Positions 43,053 to 54,985 of a DNA stretch of 64,000 bases are shown here, in pieces. Made by a program: the position numbers and the translations under genes. The stretch lies in assembly GCA_016490735.1 (NCBI GenBank), contig JAEMWC010000046.1:1116001-1180000 (forward strand), written 5' to 3'. Under the pieces are notes generated by a model. The model was given only the letters and a program-made list of their open reading frames with translations, was not told the DNA's origin and searched no databases. This DNA comes from Pachyseris speciosa (Eukaryota; Cnidaria; Anthozoa; Scleractinia; Pachyseridae). Position 1 is the first letter of the stretch; each line of letters starts with the position of its first letter.

Positions 43053-44091
43053 GTTATGGATAAATGGGCTAAGCTTTCGTAACGGACTAAGGTAACCAAC
43101 ACATGCCAACTTCTTCTTGGAAGATCGTGAACGGCTTGAATCTGGTGAATTTGCTAACTGCTTTTCAGACAGCATTTCTAACTCCTTTGGAAAGGTATGC
43201 ACTTGAACAATTCGGACTATTGTTCTTGTTGCTTTGGAAATGTCTCCAGTCGTCAAGCTGCCTTTACGAAGTGGCACCTTGGACACACGCGACCGTAGGT
43301 ATTCCCTGAAACGTAGCAACCAACCAAAGGATGCTTGAAGCTTGTGAAAGGAGGAATATCTCCCAAGTAATTGCTCTAGAATATCTTCTCTCATCACAAG
43401 GTAGGTTTGTGGCTTTCCCCTTTTCAGTTCCCGGTCTTCTTCACAATAATCAGGTATTTGGGTTGGGGGTTGTGGCCATTCACTTTCATCTTTGCGGAGG
43501 AAGGCTGGTCCTTTGAGCCAAAACTCTAACTTCTCTGTTTCAAGAATTGATAGTCCACGGGAGGCGTAGTCTGCTGGATTTGATTGTGAATCCACGTAAT
43601 GCCATTGAGACGGCAAGGAAGCATCATGAATTAATGACAGCCTGTTGGCTACGAACGTTTGAAACCTCCTTGCTTCATTCCGTATGTACTGAAGGACTAT
43701 TGTGGAATCTGTCCAAAACACTGCTTTGTGGACTGGCAGATCGAGTTGGTCATCAAGGAACTTGTGCAACTTCACAGCAACGGTCGCAGCGGTCAACTCC
43801 ATTCGAGGGATCGAGATGGCCTTCAAGGGTGCCACTCGTGACTTTCCAAGGAGTAGTCCACTGTGAACATGACCTGAAACATCCACGAGCCGGATATACG
43901 AAGCTGCTCCGTATCCTTTCTCGGATGCGTCACTAAAATGGTGAAGCTGGACATTATGAAGTTCGCCAAACCCTTGAGGCATCAGACAGCGTGGCCAGCT
44001 AACAAGCTTCAGTTCCGGAAGATTCTCAACCCACTTGCGCCAACTCGTTAACCTTTCATTGGGAATTTCGTCGTCCCAGCCGTAGTCTTAC
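43053..44091 (-). pseudogene. BEL RNase H and connection domain
   Basis: RNase H with HHFSDASEKGYGAASYI, MELTAATVAVKL, FWTDSTIVLQYI and SNPADYASRG, i.e. the four catalytic acidic positions. Continues toward integrase until the Polinton-like insertion at 43052. A TAA in frame lies near 44090 just upstream. Confidence 0.85.
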
Positions 44092-46201
44092 TTACACAAT
44101 TCTTGGAGGAGCATCTTGGCTGGCAAAACAAGTGGTGCTGCGAAGCCTAACGTACAAGCCGGATACCAAGGACAGTATTCCCCTTCTCGTATCTGGGACT
44201 TGTTTCTCGGTGATTCGAAAGCTTAGTGTGTCGTTCTTGACATCCCATTGGGTGCCTAAAGCTCGATCGATGGGCAAGTCATCAAGATCCAGGCTCATCA
44301 CAGATGGTGACCGCTCGGCAACTGGTATGGACTCAAGGACTTCCCGGTGGCTGCTTACCCACTTCGTAAGACGAAAACCGCCTTTGGAAAGCAGATCTGC
44401 CAATTGCGGCACTAGGCTTTAGGAACCGTGGAGACCGATTTCAAGCAATCATCAACATACAAGTTGCGGTTCACTGTGTCAACTGTTTCGACGTCAAACT
44501 CACTCTGGTGGTCATGCGCTGTTCTCCTGAGAGCAAAGCTTGCACAGCAGGACGATGACGTGGCGCCAAACAAATGGACCAACATCTGATGATCGACGAG
44601 GCCGTTAGCTGGATTGCTGTCTTTCCACCAAATAAAACGTAGGGCATGACAATCGTCTGGTACAACAAGTACCTGGTGGAACATTTGCTCTATATCCGAC
44701 ATCAACGCTACGGGTGCTTGCCGGAATCTCAGTAAGACACCTGTGAGATTATTCGTAAGATCGCGTCCTTGGAGGAGTTGATCATTCAAGGATGTATCGC
44801 AAAATCTGGCTGCACAGTCGAACACAACTCTTACTTTGCCTGGCTTTTGGGGATGAAAAACAGGATGATGGGGCAAATACCATAGTGGTTTGGCAATAAC
44901 ATCAACTTGGTCTTCTGGAACCATCCTGGCGTGGCGCTTTGAGATATAGTGATCAATCGTCAATCTATACTTCTCAAATAGTGATGCGTCTTTCTGGAAG
45001 CGCTTCTCAAGGAACCTCATTCTGCGCACAGCGACATCACGGTTATTCGGCAGGCGAGGAGACTTGAAGCGCCACGGGAGAGGTAATTGGTAATGACCGT
45101 TTCTCGCACAAACTGAACCTTCCAGAATGGCCAGGGCTCGTTGGTCTTCAACTGATATGGCTTGTTTAGAACAAGATACAGATTCGTTGAAGTCTGCGTC
45201 ATACAGCCTCTTCAGCTGACTTGAGATCATTTCTTGACCAGCACTTATAAAGTTAACGTGCACCTCGGAACTCTTTCGACAATCCATAGGACCAATAAGT
45301 GTCCACCCTAGAAGCGTACGGACTGCATACGGCTGTTTTCTTTTACCGCATCTTTGTTCGAACACCCAGTGTGCCTCAGGGTTGTCGTTACCGATCAGGA
45401 TATCCACCACCTTGCCTTCAAGCTTCGGAAATTCAATACCTCGCAAGTGAGACCATCTTCGAACATCTTCATCGGAAGGTATATTCTGTCTGGAGACTGG
45501 GAAACGTTCGACTGTCCACACTTTATCCAAATGTATGCTATCATCTGACTTGAGAGCCTTCACATTTAATTCCACTTTAAATCCACTTCTTGGACGGTCT
45601 TCCTCGTTCACAGTCGTAAGAGAAAACGTTAGAGGCTTCCCTGACAAACCCAGGCCTTGAGCCAAACTATGGGAACAGAGAGTGATATCCGAGCCATCAC
45701 CTAGGAAAGCGTACGTTTCTATCTCGGGACCGCCATTTGTGCCACTAACTCTCACAGGAACTATTCGCAGGCTCACACGAGGCTTTCCGGAACCAATAGC
45801 TGCACACTGGCCCTCAACACTATCACTGCCAACATTAACCGTACTGCTTTCAACAACGGAGTCTGCTGCATCTCTGCTAACAGGTTGGTTCTTCCTTCAG
45901 TGATCCTCTCCCCGTGAGGAGGATGTAACAGTGAGTGATGACGTTTTCCACATCCGCTAAATAGACACGCTCTGAACAGCCTGCACCGCCTTACGAAATG
46001 GTTTTCCTTCAAACAGTTCACACAAAGTCTCTTATCCATCACAAACTTCTTGCAATCTTCGAATGACTTGTCTCTGAACTTGAAACATCGCTCTAGGTCA
46101 TGGTTACCCTGGCAGAACAGACAGGTAGTCATAAACTCACGCTGACTTGCATTTTGTCTCCAGCCAAGAGCTTTCTGAGGACGTGGGGGTATTGGCACCA
46201 T
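44092..46201 (-). pseudogene. BEL zinc knuckle, protease and reverse transcriptase
   Basis: Zinc knuckles CLFCQGNHDLERC and CVNCLKENHFVRRC (46100-45980). Then a DUF1758-type aspartic protease whose catalytic motif reads FLGDGSD, so the expected D-S/T-G Asp appears replaced by Gly. The RT has VFDCAAR, VALMSDIEQMFHQV, QMLVHLFGATSSSCCASFAL and LYVDDCL (YVDD). One base is missing near 44412 and the frame changes again near 44140, so pol is not translatable as one protein. Gag-to-pol passage is by frame change near 46190. Confidence 0.85.
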
Positions 46202-48043
46202 TTAGACCTTGCGTAGCGAGGGTGGTTACTTTCACTGGAGTAGCGTCTTCTAGTTTCCCTTTTGCTCTGTGCGTAAAATCCTTATCTCCGTCTGGCTTAG
46301 CACCGACTAAATTTCCGAACGCAGTATTCGCTACAGCAGCTCTTTTTTCCACGAAGTCTGTGAGGTGGGAGAACTCAGGTTCAATATCAGCCTCAATCAG
46401 CTTGCTAGACTCTTCTGCCCACTTGGCCTGGATACGAGGAGGAAGGCGCATGACGATCCTTCTTAGAGTGTCCATGGAGTTGATGTCTGCTTTATAGCGC
46501 ATATGCTCAGAATTCAAAGCGCAGATCCTCATGTCTCTTGCTAGCTGCGACAACTTCTCAGCTTCAGATGGCCGAATTTGAGGACCCTGAATAACCCTTT
46601 CAATAAACGCACGAACAATAATGTGTTTATGGCCAAAGTTCTTGCGCAAAATGTCTTTTGCCTCACGGTACCCTTGCTCAGCAGGCAAAATAACACAGTT
46701 CTCAATTGCGTCCTTCGCGACACCCGTGCAAAACTGAATTAAGTAGGAGAGTCTTATGTCTTCCTCAGTGACTCTGCGTTCCACATTGGTTTCGAAGCTC
46801 TTTATAAAACGAGGATACTTCCTAGGATCACCATCAAATGATAGCACTTCTCCTTTAGGCATTTCAAGCTTCTCGAGACCAGAAGCTAACAACCGAACCG
46901 TTTCTGACTGCTGTTGACTCAGGAGGTGCTGGAGGTCCGAGGCTCCAAAGACTGTTCTGTCCTGCTTCTGTTCTCCGGACTGTTGCTTTCGATTCACCTC
47001 AGAAAGATCGAGTTCCCTCGGCAGAAAACTAGACGATACTCCAAATGCTTGTCCCGGGGGATATGAGCCATCTTCAAAAGACTGGAAATATTTTCCAACA
47101 ACATCACGGGACGTTTGCTTTGGCAAGCGATTAAGAGCCTCAAACGTATGTTCCGAATATCCGCCTGAAACACTGAAGTCCACTTCGATCTGAGCCTGTT
47201 CAGCCTCATATCTCGTTTCAAGCAGCTCCTTTTCCATATCCAAACGCTGTTTTTCATGCTCTAAGTGTTGCTGACGACTCAAGAGCCTCTGCTCCTCTTC
47301 AACCCTCTTCACTTGAAGTCTAGCCATTGCGAGTTTTGCTTTAGACGATTGTGAAGCTTTACTAATTCTTGAGCTACCACGTGATTCCCCGGCATATGAC
47401 CAAGTAGAGAAGACTGATTCGTCATCTAAAGGCATGTCACGAAAACTTCCGCTAGAACTCTGCAGATCAGCTTCTCGTGGAACAGCGCGTGAACTCCCGC
47501 GTGAACTCTGAGGGATTAGCTCTCGCGTATCCTCGCGTTGGTGTTGCAGAGGTCTCTCGTGTGAAGTCGCGCGAGGAGGGTATGGGCGTGGCTCATTTTC
47601 CTTTAAAACGGTGGTGTGAGGAGTCCCAGGAGTGCCCTCGCGTGGAGCGGGAAATAGCTCAGCTTGACAAGTTGCAATTTCACGTGACTTCTTAAACCAC
47701 AGAGCAAACTCTTCATCGAATAAGCGTTTCAGCTCTAATTCTCGCGAATGATCTTGAAATACCCTTTCATATCTGTCTGAGCCAGCCACCAAATGTAAAA
47801 GTTCCTTGGCCTTTGCATTGTATCTCGCGAAAGACCATCCAAAGTACTTTTCCTCTCCAGAGCTACCATATGAGATTCGAAATTTAGAAACAACGTTTCA
47901 ATGTCATTATGCAGTCTCGTTAAATGACCTCTATAAGCGGATAACGAACGTGTTACTTGCTCGATCCGCACTGAACCATCTTCGCTAACCAACGCGTTAC
48001 TCAACATTCGCTGCTCGTCTTCTGACCCGCGACCTGACGCCAT
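46137..48043 (-). pseudogene. BEL gag (DUF1759-type)
   Basis: Starts MASGRGSEDEQRMLSNALVS at 48043. The frame changes near 47790 and continues to 46137. Central coiled-coil, Arg/Glu/Gln-rich region (VKRVEEEQRLLSRQQHLEHE), then the DUF1759 block LSFDGDPRKYPRFIKSFE to LPPRIQAKWAEESSKLIE. One shift apart from this, it is open. Forms the retroelement particle. Confidence 0.8.
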
Positions 48044-48084
48044 CTCAGAACTTGAATCGGCTTGGAGGAAAATTCTGTTAAAAC

Positions 48085-48104
48085 TTGCCGTCGATAAGAA
48101 CCAA
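48085..48104 (-). promoter_or_regulatory. Putative BEL primer-binding site
   Basis: Next to the 5' LTR, minus-strand TTGGTTCTTATCGACGG. TGG one base in from the LTR is the usual start of a tRNA-complementary site. The tRNA is not identified. Confidence 0.45.
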
Positions 48105-48529
48105 TGTAGCCGCTGTATACGAACTCAGCACTCTACTTTATTTATGTCACTTTGATACTCGTCCCGTACGGTACACAAACTCCGTCCCAGAACGGTTCTT
48201 AAAGGAAAATTACAAAAATATATTAAGAATAAGACGACAGAAAGCTTGCAACAATACAGGAAACATGCGGCCAAAATACAAACGTACCTTATCGGTGACT
48301 CTACGTACGACACAGAAAAAAACTACCAGCAGCGAAAAACAAAACTAAACAACCTGGCATACACTATAAGCAACGAGGCGAAAATGAAAACTTGCACAAA
48401 AAAGATTGGCTTTTAAAAACTAAGACAAACAAAAGAGGTGTGAGCATACATGGACATGAAAAAGTTACGTAATGAAACAAAAGGAAAAACAAATAAAAGT
48501 ATTGAAACGGTTACGCAACTGCGGTAACA
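48105..48529 (-). repeat. BEL 5' LTR
   Basis: 425 bp, TG...CA in element orientation. Near-identical partner at 31111-31535. Flanking ATCAG at 48530-48534. Confidence 0.92.
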
Positions 48530-48534
48530 ATCAG

Positions 48535-48977
48535 TTTAAAAATATTGACTGCCCATTGTCACCCTTGGTGCATCGCGTGCCGCGACTGTTAATTCGAAAT
48601 TACTCAGACTTCGAAGCCTTTGTTTTATCGCTCTTGTTTTATCGCATCGTGAACAAATCTCCAAATTTATGGCCGTAAATATGTTCTCTGTTTAATCTTT
48701 TTCATTTTCCTTGTATTATTTTTTGAACAATTTGTGTGTATGTAAAGTTTGGCCCGTGCAAAGTCAAAAGAGTCAGTGTGGCAGTAAACGGTTGCGGTAA
48801 CTTCGCAGCGTTGTTTTATATCAAACGGTGAGGTTCAAGGAAGATTTACAGAGACTCGTTAAAGTTTGGGGCTTTTTACCTCGGAGCTTTCAAGAATTCG
48901 CTGAGGTTGTTGGAGCTGACTTACTGCGATTTGGAAACTGATTTGATGGCGAGTATTAAAGATTTTACTTGGCTGGC
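48535..48977. other. Gene B intron 2, non-coding
   Basis: No gene or element ends recognised. Continues the sequence interrupted by the BEL element at 31110. Confidence 0.4.
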
Positions 48978-49310
48978 ATTTGTATCAGTCCAGCATAAGG
49001 GCCTTTTACGTGCACACCCGCTACGTATGGAATAGTCCGTACTTCCGAACACATATGCACAATTCACAATCTAGTACCAGTTTATGATCTTCCATCTCAG
49101 CACTCCTGCTTAGATTTTGAAGGAAACAAGACTGTTCTAACACTCTCCTCGTTCCCAGGACTTTTCCCTGCCCCTCTCAATTTCCAAGAGAAAAGCCCTG
49201 GAAACGAGCTAGGAGAAGGTCGTTAGACCACTCGCGGATGCTAAGCTACGGGGCCGGAATGTCCTTTCCCCGCTTTTTTTAAACAACATTAAATCAGTTC
49301 TTCTGTGCAT

Positions 49311-49313
<3 letters not shown>
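48978..49313. repeat. Interspersed repeat copy 1 (TTTGTATCAGTCCAGCATAA)
   Basis: About 335 bp, over 90% matching 52797-53144 by eye. No inverted ends or coding potential. Could be a SINE-like or segmentally copied piece. Confidence 0.85.
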
Positions 49314-49344
<31 letters not shown>

Positions 49345-51166
49345 TCGAAATCATGTGATTACCTATAATATATACATTTAGCCAAGCCTAAAAGCGGAGC
49401 TCCACGATTATTATTTTTTTTACTGGTATTGAGCAATACAGCATGGCTTTCCTGGCGCCAATATTTTATGTTTAGAGTAGTCAACAGGAATTGACCGCGG
49501 TTCAAAAACATCAAAACATTACAAGAAAACAATACAGTCGACGCGTGTGTTTGTTCAAAAACAAATTTAGCAATCAAAGAATGATCAAATATTTTCATCC
49601 AACATCGTTGGACGAGCATGTTTGACGGTTTAGCCACCTAGTGCGCCATTAAATGGCTTTCCATGTTTGATCGAAATCAAACATGTTCATCCAAAATTTC
49701 GCATTACGAACAAATGTTTGATCGTTTAGCCACCCCAACAAACAAATCGTGCACAAACGGTAAAAAGCAACCAAATGAACCACGTAACGTAAAAAATTTC
49801 AGCGGCAATAATACGCAAAAATCATTGTTTTTGGGCTCACTTGGTCCCGTGTTTGGTCAAACATTGTTTTGCGTTTAGCCACCAAACGTTATGCTTGACA
49901 AACACGATAATGGATTAAAATGTTTTTTTCTTTTAGCCGGACTTAACAAACATATTTTATAGTACGTTAAGCTTAGACATAAGCTTAAATGTCGTAGAAA
50001 AGAGAAAAAGGAAAACAATCCTGATAGTTTGGATAGGTAATCGCATGGGGCCGAGTAAATGTCACTTGTGCCAGTTTTCAGAAAGCTGCTGAAATTGCCC
50101 TCGTCGCACAAAACATAAGTGATACTAATCCTTAATTTTACGCGGATTCATTGCGATTACGTGTTAATAACACAAAGGCAAACGTATCAGTTCTTAACAC
50201 TGCAGAAACACAGACGCCGAAAAACATGTGCAGTCAGCCAAGCGGAGGAAAACACTTGTTCGCTTGTAAAACAACAAACAAACAATTCGACTAGCTACTT
50301 CTTTGTGTCCAAAACGAGTAGATTGTTATTTATATCCAGTCGAGACAAAAATACAAGTTTCATTCCTTAACAAAATTAACAACTATTAAACCAAATGCTA
50401 AGCTTCAATTTATTTAAGTTACCTGTGTTGTCGAGCTTTCTACCACTTGTAAATACGAATCGATCCACTATAGTAAAAACACGCATCTACAAAAATAGCA
50501 AACGGTTTGTTCAAAGAAAGAACTTCTTCCACCGAGTGTGAGCTACTCGTTCCTCCCATTAATTCCGGTGAGTTGTTAAGAACTTTCTTGGTGAGCTGCA
50601 AGATGTCGCGGTAAAGTGAAGAAGCCCTTTGTTTTTCAACCACACAATCCGGGCGCGATAGAAGTGGATCCAAAAATTGAAGAATTTCCTGCGAACAACC
50701 TTTTGCTGTTCCATTTTCCAGTTGAAAATTCACCTTCCGGAGTATCTTTTAAGTAGTTCTTGATTTTTATGCCTTTTATGCAAATTAAGAGACAGAAACT
50801 GAACTTCGAAGATGTTGTTGTTTTGCTCAACATGAAGACACCAACTGAATGTGAAATCTCGAGCCGCAGAAAGCGCGCGAAAAATTAAGCCTTGTTTTGG
50901 CTTGGGTGTCTCGTTTCGGTTAAATTAACTTGACTTGAGCCTGCGATCCAATCGAAAACCATTACCTGGTCAGCGGTCAACTTCAAAAAAACAGCGAACC
51001 TCGATGAGCTCTAACTTGAGCCCGCGATATTGTCACGTGGTAACGGTCAGCGGAAACCTTGTTTTGACAGGTGTCAATTAGCCATGACACGGATGCCCTA
51101 TATCAAAGATGTACGCTGTAAACTAGGTGATCAGCTAGAGTATGGCCGCCATGTTGGATTATTATG

Positions 51167-51199
<33 letters not shown>

Positions 51200-51250
51200 C
51201 TCCGTCGTCGTCGTGCGTACGCGCCCACGAGCAATACCGCTAGCCATTTT

Positions 51251-51282
<32 letters not shown>

Positions 51283-52412
51283 AGGTATGGTGCTCCGCCG
51301 GAGCTCCGCTACTAACTGTTTTCTCGCTAATCAACATGTTATACGGGCCCGCACAATGTTGACGATTGGCTTTGGCCAAATACACATCTCACGGCCAAGG
51401 GCGAGTGAAATAACGGCCATATTAAAAAGAGACAAGGAATATTTTTAAATCTTGCTGAGTTCATATTGTAAGAAAGAGCGAAAGATGGCTTTTAATTTAT
51501 GGCCGCCATTTGGTGTAATGGTTGATATCCCCTGGCCCGCGCTAAGTCAATCAAAACCATGAAACTACATCACCCTTATGAGCCAGTTTTCGATAATTTC
51601 TGTTATCAACAAGATTATGAGCGGACAAAGCCAGAAAGCTGACCCAATGGAGAAAGTCTTACGAATCTCTTTCAGCGTCGAACCATGAGTAAGTCCGGCC
51701 ATAATTTTCCGAATTGTATAGAAAGTAATGTTTGGTGACGCGAATCGAATCTTGCAATTAGTTTCCTTCTCATCGATGCGATTTGATATACGTTCCTTGC
51801 CTTGCTAGTGTACAAATCGATTTTTTTAATCGTAACTTGCAATCTTTTCAATCGGAATAAGATGTCGGTCGTAATATGTTCGTCAAAGATTGCTGAGGAT
51901 TTACGAGGCATGTAAGAGTGCGGAAATACAAAAAAATTGTAGGCGACTAGTGCCGTCATGTTTTGTTACCATGACGTCGAGAAAACGAACTTTGGTTAAT
52001 GAGTGACTACTAGTGAACTTAATAGAGGATGAATATTATTGAGATAATCGATGAATATTTTAAGATGATCTAGACCTTCAGTCAGTCGACACACATGCGA
52101 TATTTAGCTTCTCACGCATCCCAGCTTTCCCACCTCCCCCCTGTACCATGTTGCCTGTCAAATGGACCAAGTGTGCAAGAACGACAACATTGACTGTGGA
52201 AGAGGAAGTTGTGAGAGATGTGGCCTTTTGTTATGTGGTGGGTTAGGGTTTGCGTATGTAGCAATCCTGTTCTGGATAATCTAGAGGGGAAGCCATGAAC
52301 AACGCGGCTCGTTCGCTTCACTTGTTAGACTTTTCGCGTGCCCGCTCGACCATTCAGAAGAGGACTGCTGGCAATCTGTAAAAGTTGTTTCTAGTGTTCC
52401 AAATCCATTTAC
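49314..52412. other. Gene B intron 2, mostly non-coding
   Basis: A GTTTAGCCACC motif recurs at about 49628, 49726 and 49875 near GTTTGATCG strings, perhaps a decayed MITE. A minus-strand open stretch 50763-50440 (GCSQEILQFLDPLLSRPDCV) ends 16 nt before a CAACACAG|GTAACT donor and may be an exon of another gene. It is not recognised. Confidence 0.4.
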
Positions 52413-52724
52413 CTGCGCAGCGGCTCGTTATCTTTGCAGCATAAATACAGGGAAGTAGGAAGAGATAAATAAGAATTACAACCACAAATGCATGGTAAGT
52501 AATACACCCTGCTGGAGCCTTCGAGTGAACTTCTTCAGATATGCATATGGCACCGAGTAGGACACATGCTCCATAAGTGAACCAGTGCAGCACAAACCAC
52601 ACACTGTAGGCTGACACGGTATTAAAAACTACCAAGCAAAGATCTTCATGGATTCTGATGATGTCATCAAGGCTGCCATTTTGAATATTCTGGATGAGTC
52701 TGAAGGTGTCCTGTGCAAACGTGC
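52413..52724 (-). CDS. Gene B exon 2 (GRL-like membrane protein)
   Basis: 312 nt. Acceptor CTTAATTTCCCAG|G at 52726-52725 after a strong pyrimidine tract, donor CGCAG|GTAAAT at 52412-52411. Phase 1 entry and phase 1 exit. Encodes TFAQDTFRLIQNIQNGSLDD, an amphipathic stretch, then two membrane spans (VVFNTVSAYSVWFVLHWFTY and TYHAFVVVILIYLFLLPCIY). The arrangement of an IxxHxxL helix before a span is typical of gustatory-receptor-like proteins. Gene A exon 2 keeps the sequence closely, including the acceptor, which supports real coding use. Confidence 0.8.
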
Positions 52725-52796
52725 CTGGGAAATTAAGAGAATCAAAAGAGAAGTGAGTATCTGTAAAAATGCGATAGGTAAAGCAAGTTACTTCCA

Positions 52797-53144
52797 ATTT
52801 GTATCAGTCCAGCATAAGGGCCTTTTACGTGCACACCCGCTACGTATGGAATAGTCCGTACTTCCGAACAGACTTAAAGAAAACATATGCACAATTTACA
52901 ATCTAGTACCAGTTTATGATCTTCCATCTCAGCACTCCTGCTTAGATTTTGAAGGAAACAAGACTGTTCTAACACTCTCCTCGTTCCCAGGACTTTTCCC
53001 TGCCCCTCTCAATTTCCAAGGGAAAAGCCCTGGGAACGAGCTAGGAGAAGGTCGTTAGGCCACTCGCGGATGCTAAGCTACGGGGCCGGAATGTCCTTTC
53101 CCCGCTATATTTAAACAACATTAAATCAGTTCTTCTGTGCATAA
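52797..53144. repeat. Interspersed repeat copy 2 (TTTGTATCAGTCCAGCATAA)
   Basis: Direct repeat of 48978-49313 with a GACTTAAAGAAA insertion near 52870. It begins 72 bp upstream of gene B exon 2 on the transcript side. A small palindrome around TCCCTGCCCCTC / CTTGGGAACGAG areas lies inside. Confidence 0.85.
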
Positions 53145-53213
53145 GGTCAGTTTTGGTCCAACACTACTTCCTGGTTTATTATCTTGAACCGTCTGAAAGA
53201 CCATCCATCTGAA

Positions 53214-53270
53214 TAATGGTAATGGTAATGGTAATGGTAATGGTAATGGTAATGGTAATGGTAATGGTAA
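53214..53270. repeat. (TAATGG)n microsatellite
   Basis: About 9.5 perfect six-base units. A run of C follows at 53380-53397. Confidence 0.97.
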
Positions 53271-53949
53271 TATATACCGCTAATATCACATAGTCTCGTG
53301 ACGGTTTACAACGCTGGCCGGAGGACTTTACCAAACTGCTTGTAACGCAGTTTACAATTAATGAAGTAACTAATGAGTGCCCCCCCCCCCCCCCCCCGTA
53401 ATGTGAATATCGAATTAGGACAGACACAAGGGGTGGTGACAGCCAGTGTCCCTAGTGGTTCGTTTACGTCCCACAAAGTCAGATTAAATGAAAGTACTGT
53501 GAGACGGTACCTACGGTTTATTGTCCTTATCCGAGAAGACGAGAAAGTCTAACCGTTCGTAGATATCATTACAAAGGCAGCACTTTCTCCTCAATTATTT
53601 AAAGACCTTGAATGTTGGCCCGGCCGGGGTTTAAACCCGCAACCTCGAAAAGGCTGTGAAAGCCAAATTTCATGGCCCCTGCTATGCATGTTCTAATTCT
53701 AAGCAGACAAGGGGATGATCTGTGATATATGCGCCAGTATGGCTGCTGGTTACAATTCACTGCTCCGCACATTATGTGTATTTTTGTTTCTTTCCTCCCT
53801 CGCTTGCTTTTATTGTCAACGGCAATCCATTTTTAAGGATCTCAAAACTACTGTTATCAAGCAAGATTTTGGAGTTTAGTCCATCTTAGGCCAGAAAATT
53901 TTAAATGCTTTTACTTTAACGTTAGCTTTCACTTCAAGCGTCGACCGCC

Positions 53950-54985
53950 TGTCTTCATATCTGACAAACTTTCGCTTCCAATTTCCAAGACAACGAAGCA
54001 AGGACTGATCACTTTAGCTCTTCCTCGTTCTTTCTTCGACATCGATCTTACCGTATGCACGGATGTTCACTGCAATCCAAGTCCTGATCTCGAAAATTCT
54101 TCGCTTCATCGACCTGCTTTTTCAGACAGGCCGGGATTTGCATATTACTTCCCTCGTCCAGGATTATTCAAGACAGCAATTGCTGGATCTGAGAGCGAGC
54201 GAAATCTAAACTTCAACCCGACTTTTAACAGTTCCTGGAAATTCAAGGGATTCTTAGAACACGTCGCATTCGAGCAGGCAAGTCCATGAAGCAATTGCGT
54301 GGCTTCCACAAAATTAGCCCTGTATGGAATGTTCGTAAACCTTCAAACTGGATGATTGTTCCGACTACATCATTCGTGATATCAGTCCCACAGGATACGC
54401 CGGCTTTTGTTCATACACCAAGACCTAATGGAAATGGTGGAGGTGTTGGTCTACTTTACAGGAAAAATCTAAAAATGGAGCAAATTAAATCGGATCCGTG
54501 TAAATCGTTTAAATTTAAGGAACTACTGCTTCACTCCTCCGCATCCATGATACGTATTATCATTATTTACCGTCCTCCAATTTCTGTCATGAACGGTCTT
54601 ACACATGCTGCTTTTTTGATGATTTTTCTTCGCTGCTGGAAAGGCTAGTGTCTTATCCTGGGTATCTTCTTCCAGCCGGTGATTTCAATTTTCATGTCAA
54701 CCATCCATCTGACAACACCGCCAATAAGTTTCTTGACCTCTTAAACTGTTTCAATCTGGAAGTCTGTAATGTCTACACCCCGACGCATAAAAACAATAAC
54801 ATCCTGGACCTCATAATCACCAGATCCGGCGAAGCGACCGTCTTAAATTTATCAGTGAATGACCCGGTTCTCTCTGATCACTTCTCTGTTCATTGCACCT
54901 TGGCTATCAAGAGACCACCGAAAGCTAAGCTCACCCTCACATCACGTAAACTGCGCACCACTGATACCGACAATCTACGGTGAGA
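53950..54985 (+). pseudogene. LINE endonuclease part
   Basis: Starts near VCTDVHCNPSPD, then KQLRGFHKISPVWNVRKPSN, GGGVGLLYRK, AGDFNFHVN (catalytic Asp/Asn) and LSDHFSVHC (catalytic His) of an APE-type endonuclease. Frame changes near 54280 and 54645. Confidence 0.8.

Larger units (their letters stand above)
31106..48534 (-). mobile_element. BEL/Pao LTR retroelement, full-length, carrying a nested element
   Basis: Minus-strand element: 5' LTR 48105-48529, gag, zinc knuckle, protease, RT, RNase H, integrase, 3' LTR 31111-31535. ATCAG duplication at 31106-31110 and 48530-48534. Pol order and the DUF1759, DUF1758, Pao-type RT and integrase-DUF5641 content identify BEL/Pao. A Polinton-like element (32847-43052) splits RNase H from integrase, and the coding frame resumes exactly across the 6-bp duplication. 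Without it the element is about 7.2 kb, normal for the family. LTRs differ at one position by eye. Confidence 0.9.

Noticed and set aside
51672..51959. 95-codon minus-strand ORF in gene B intron 2
   Set aside because: Composition is not convincing and exon 2 joins exon 3 directly in phase, leaving no need for an exon here.
52354..52412. Continuation of the exon 2 reading frame past 52413
   Set aside because: The GTAAAT donor and perfect phase to exon 3 show it is intron.
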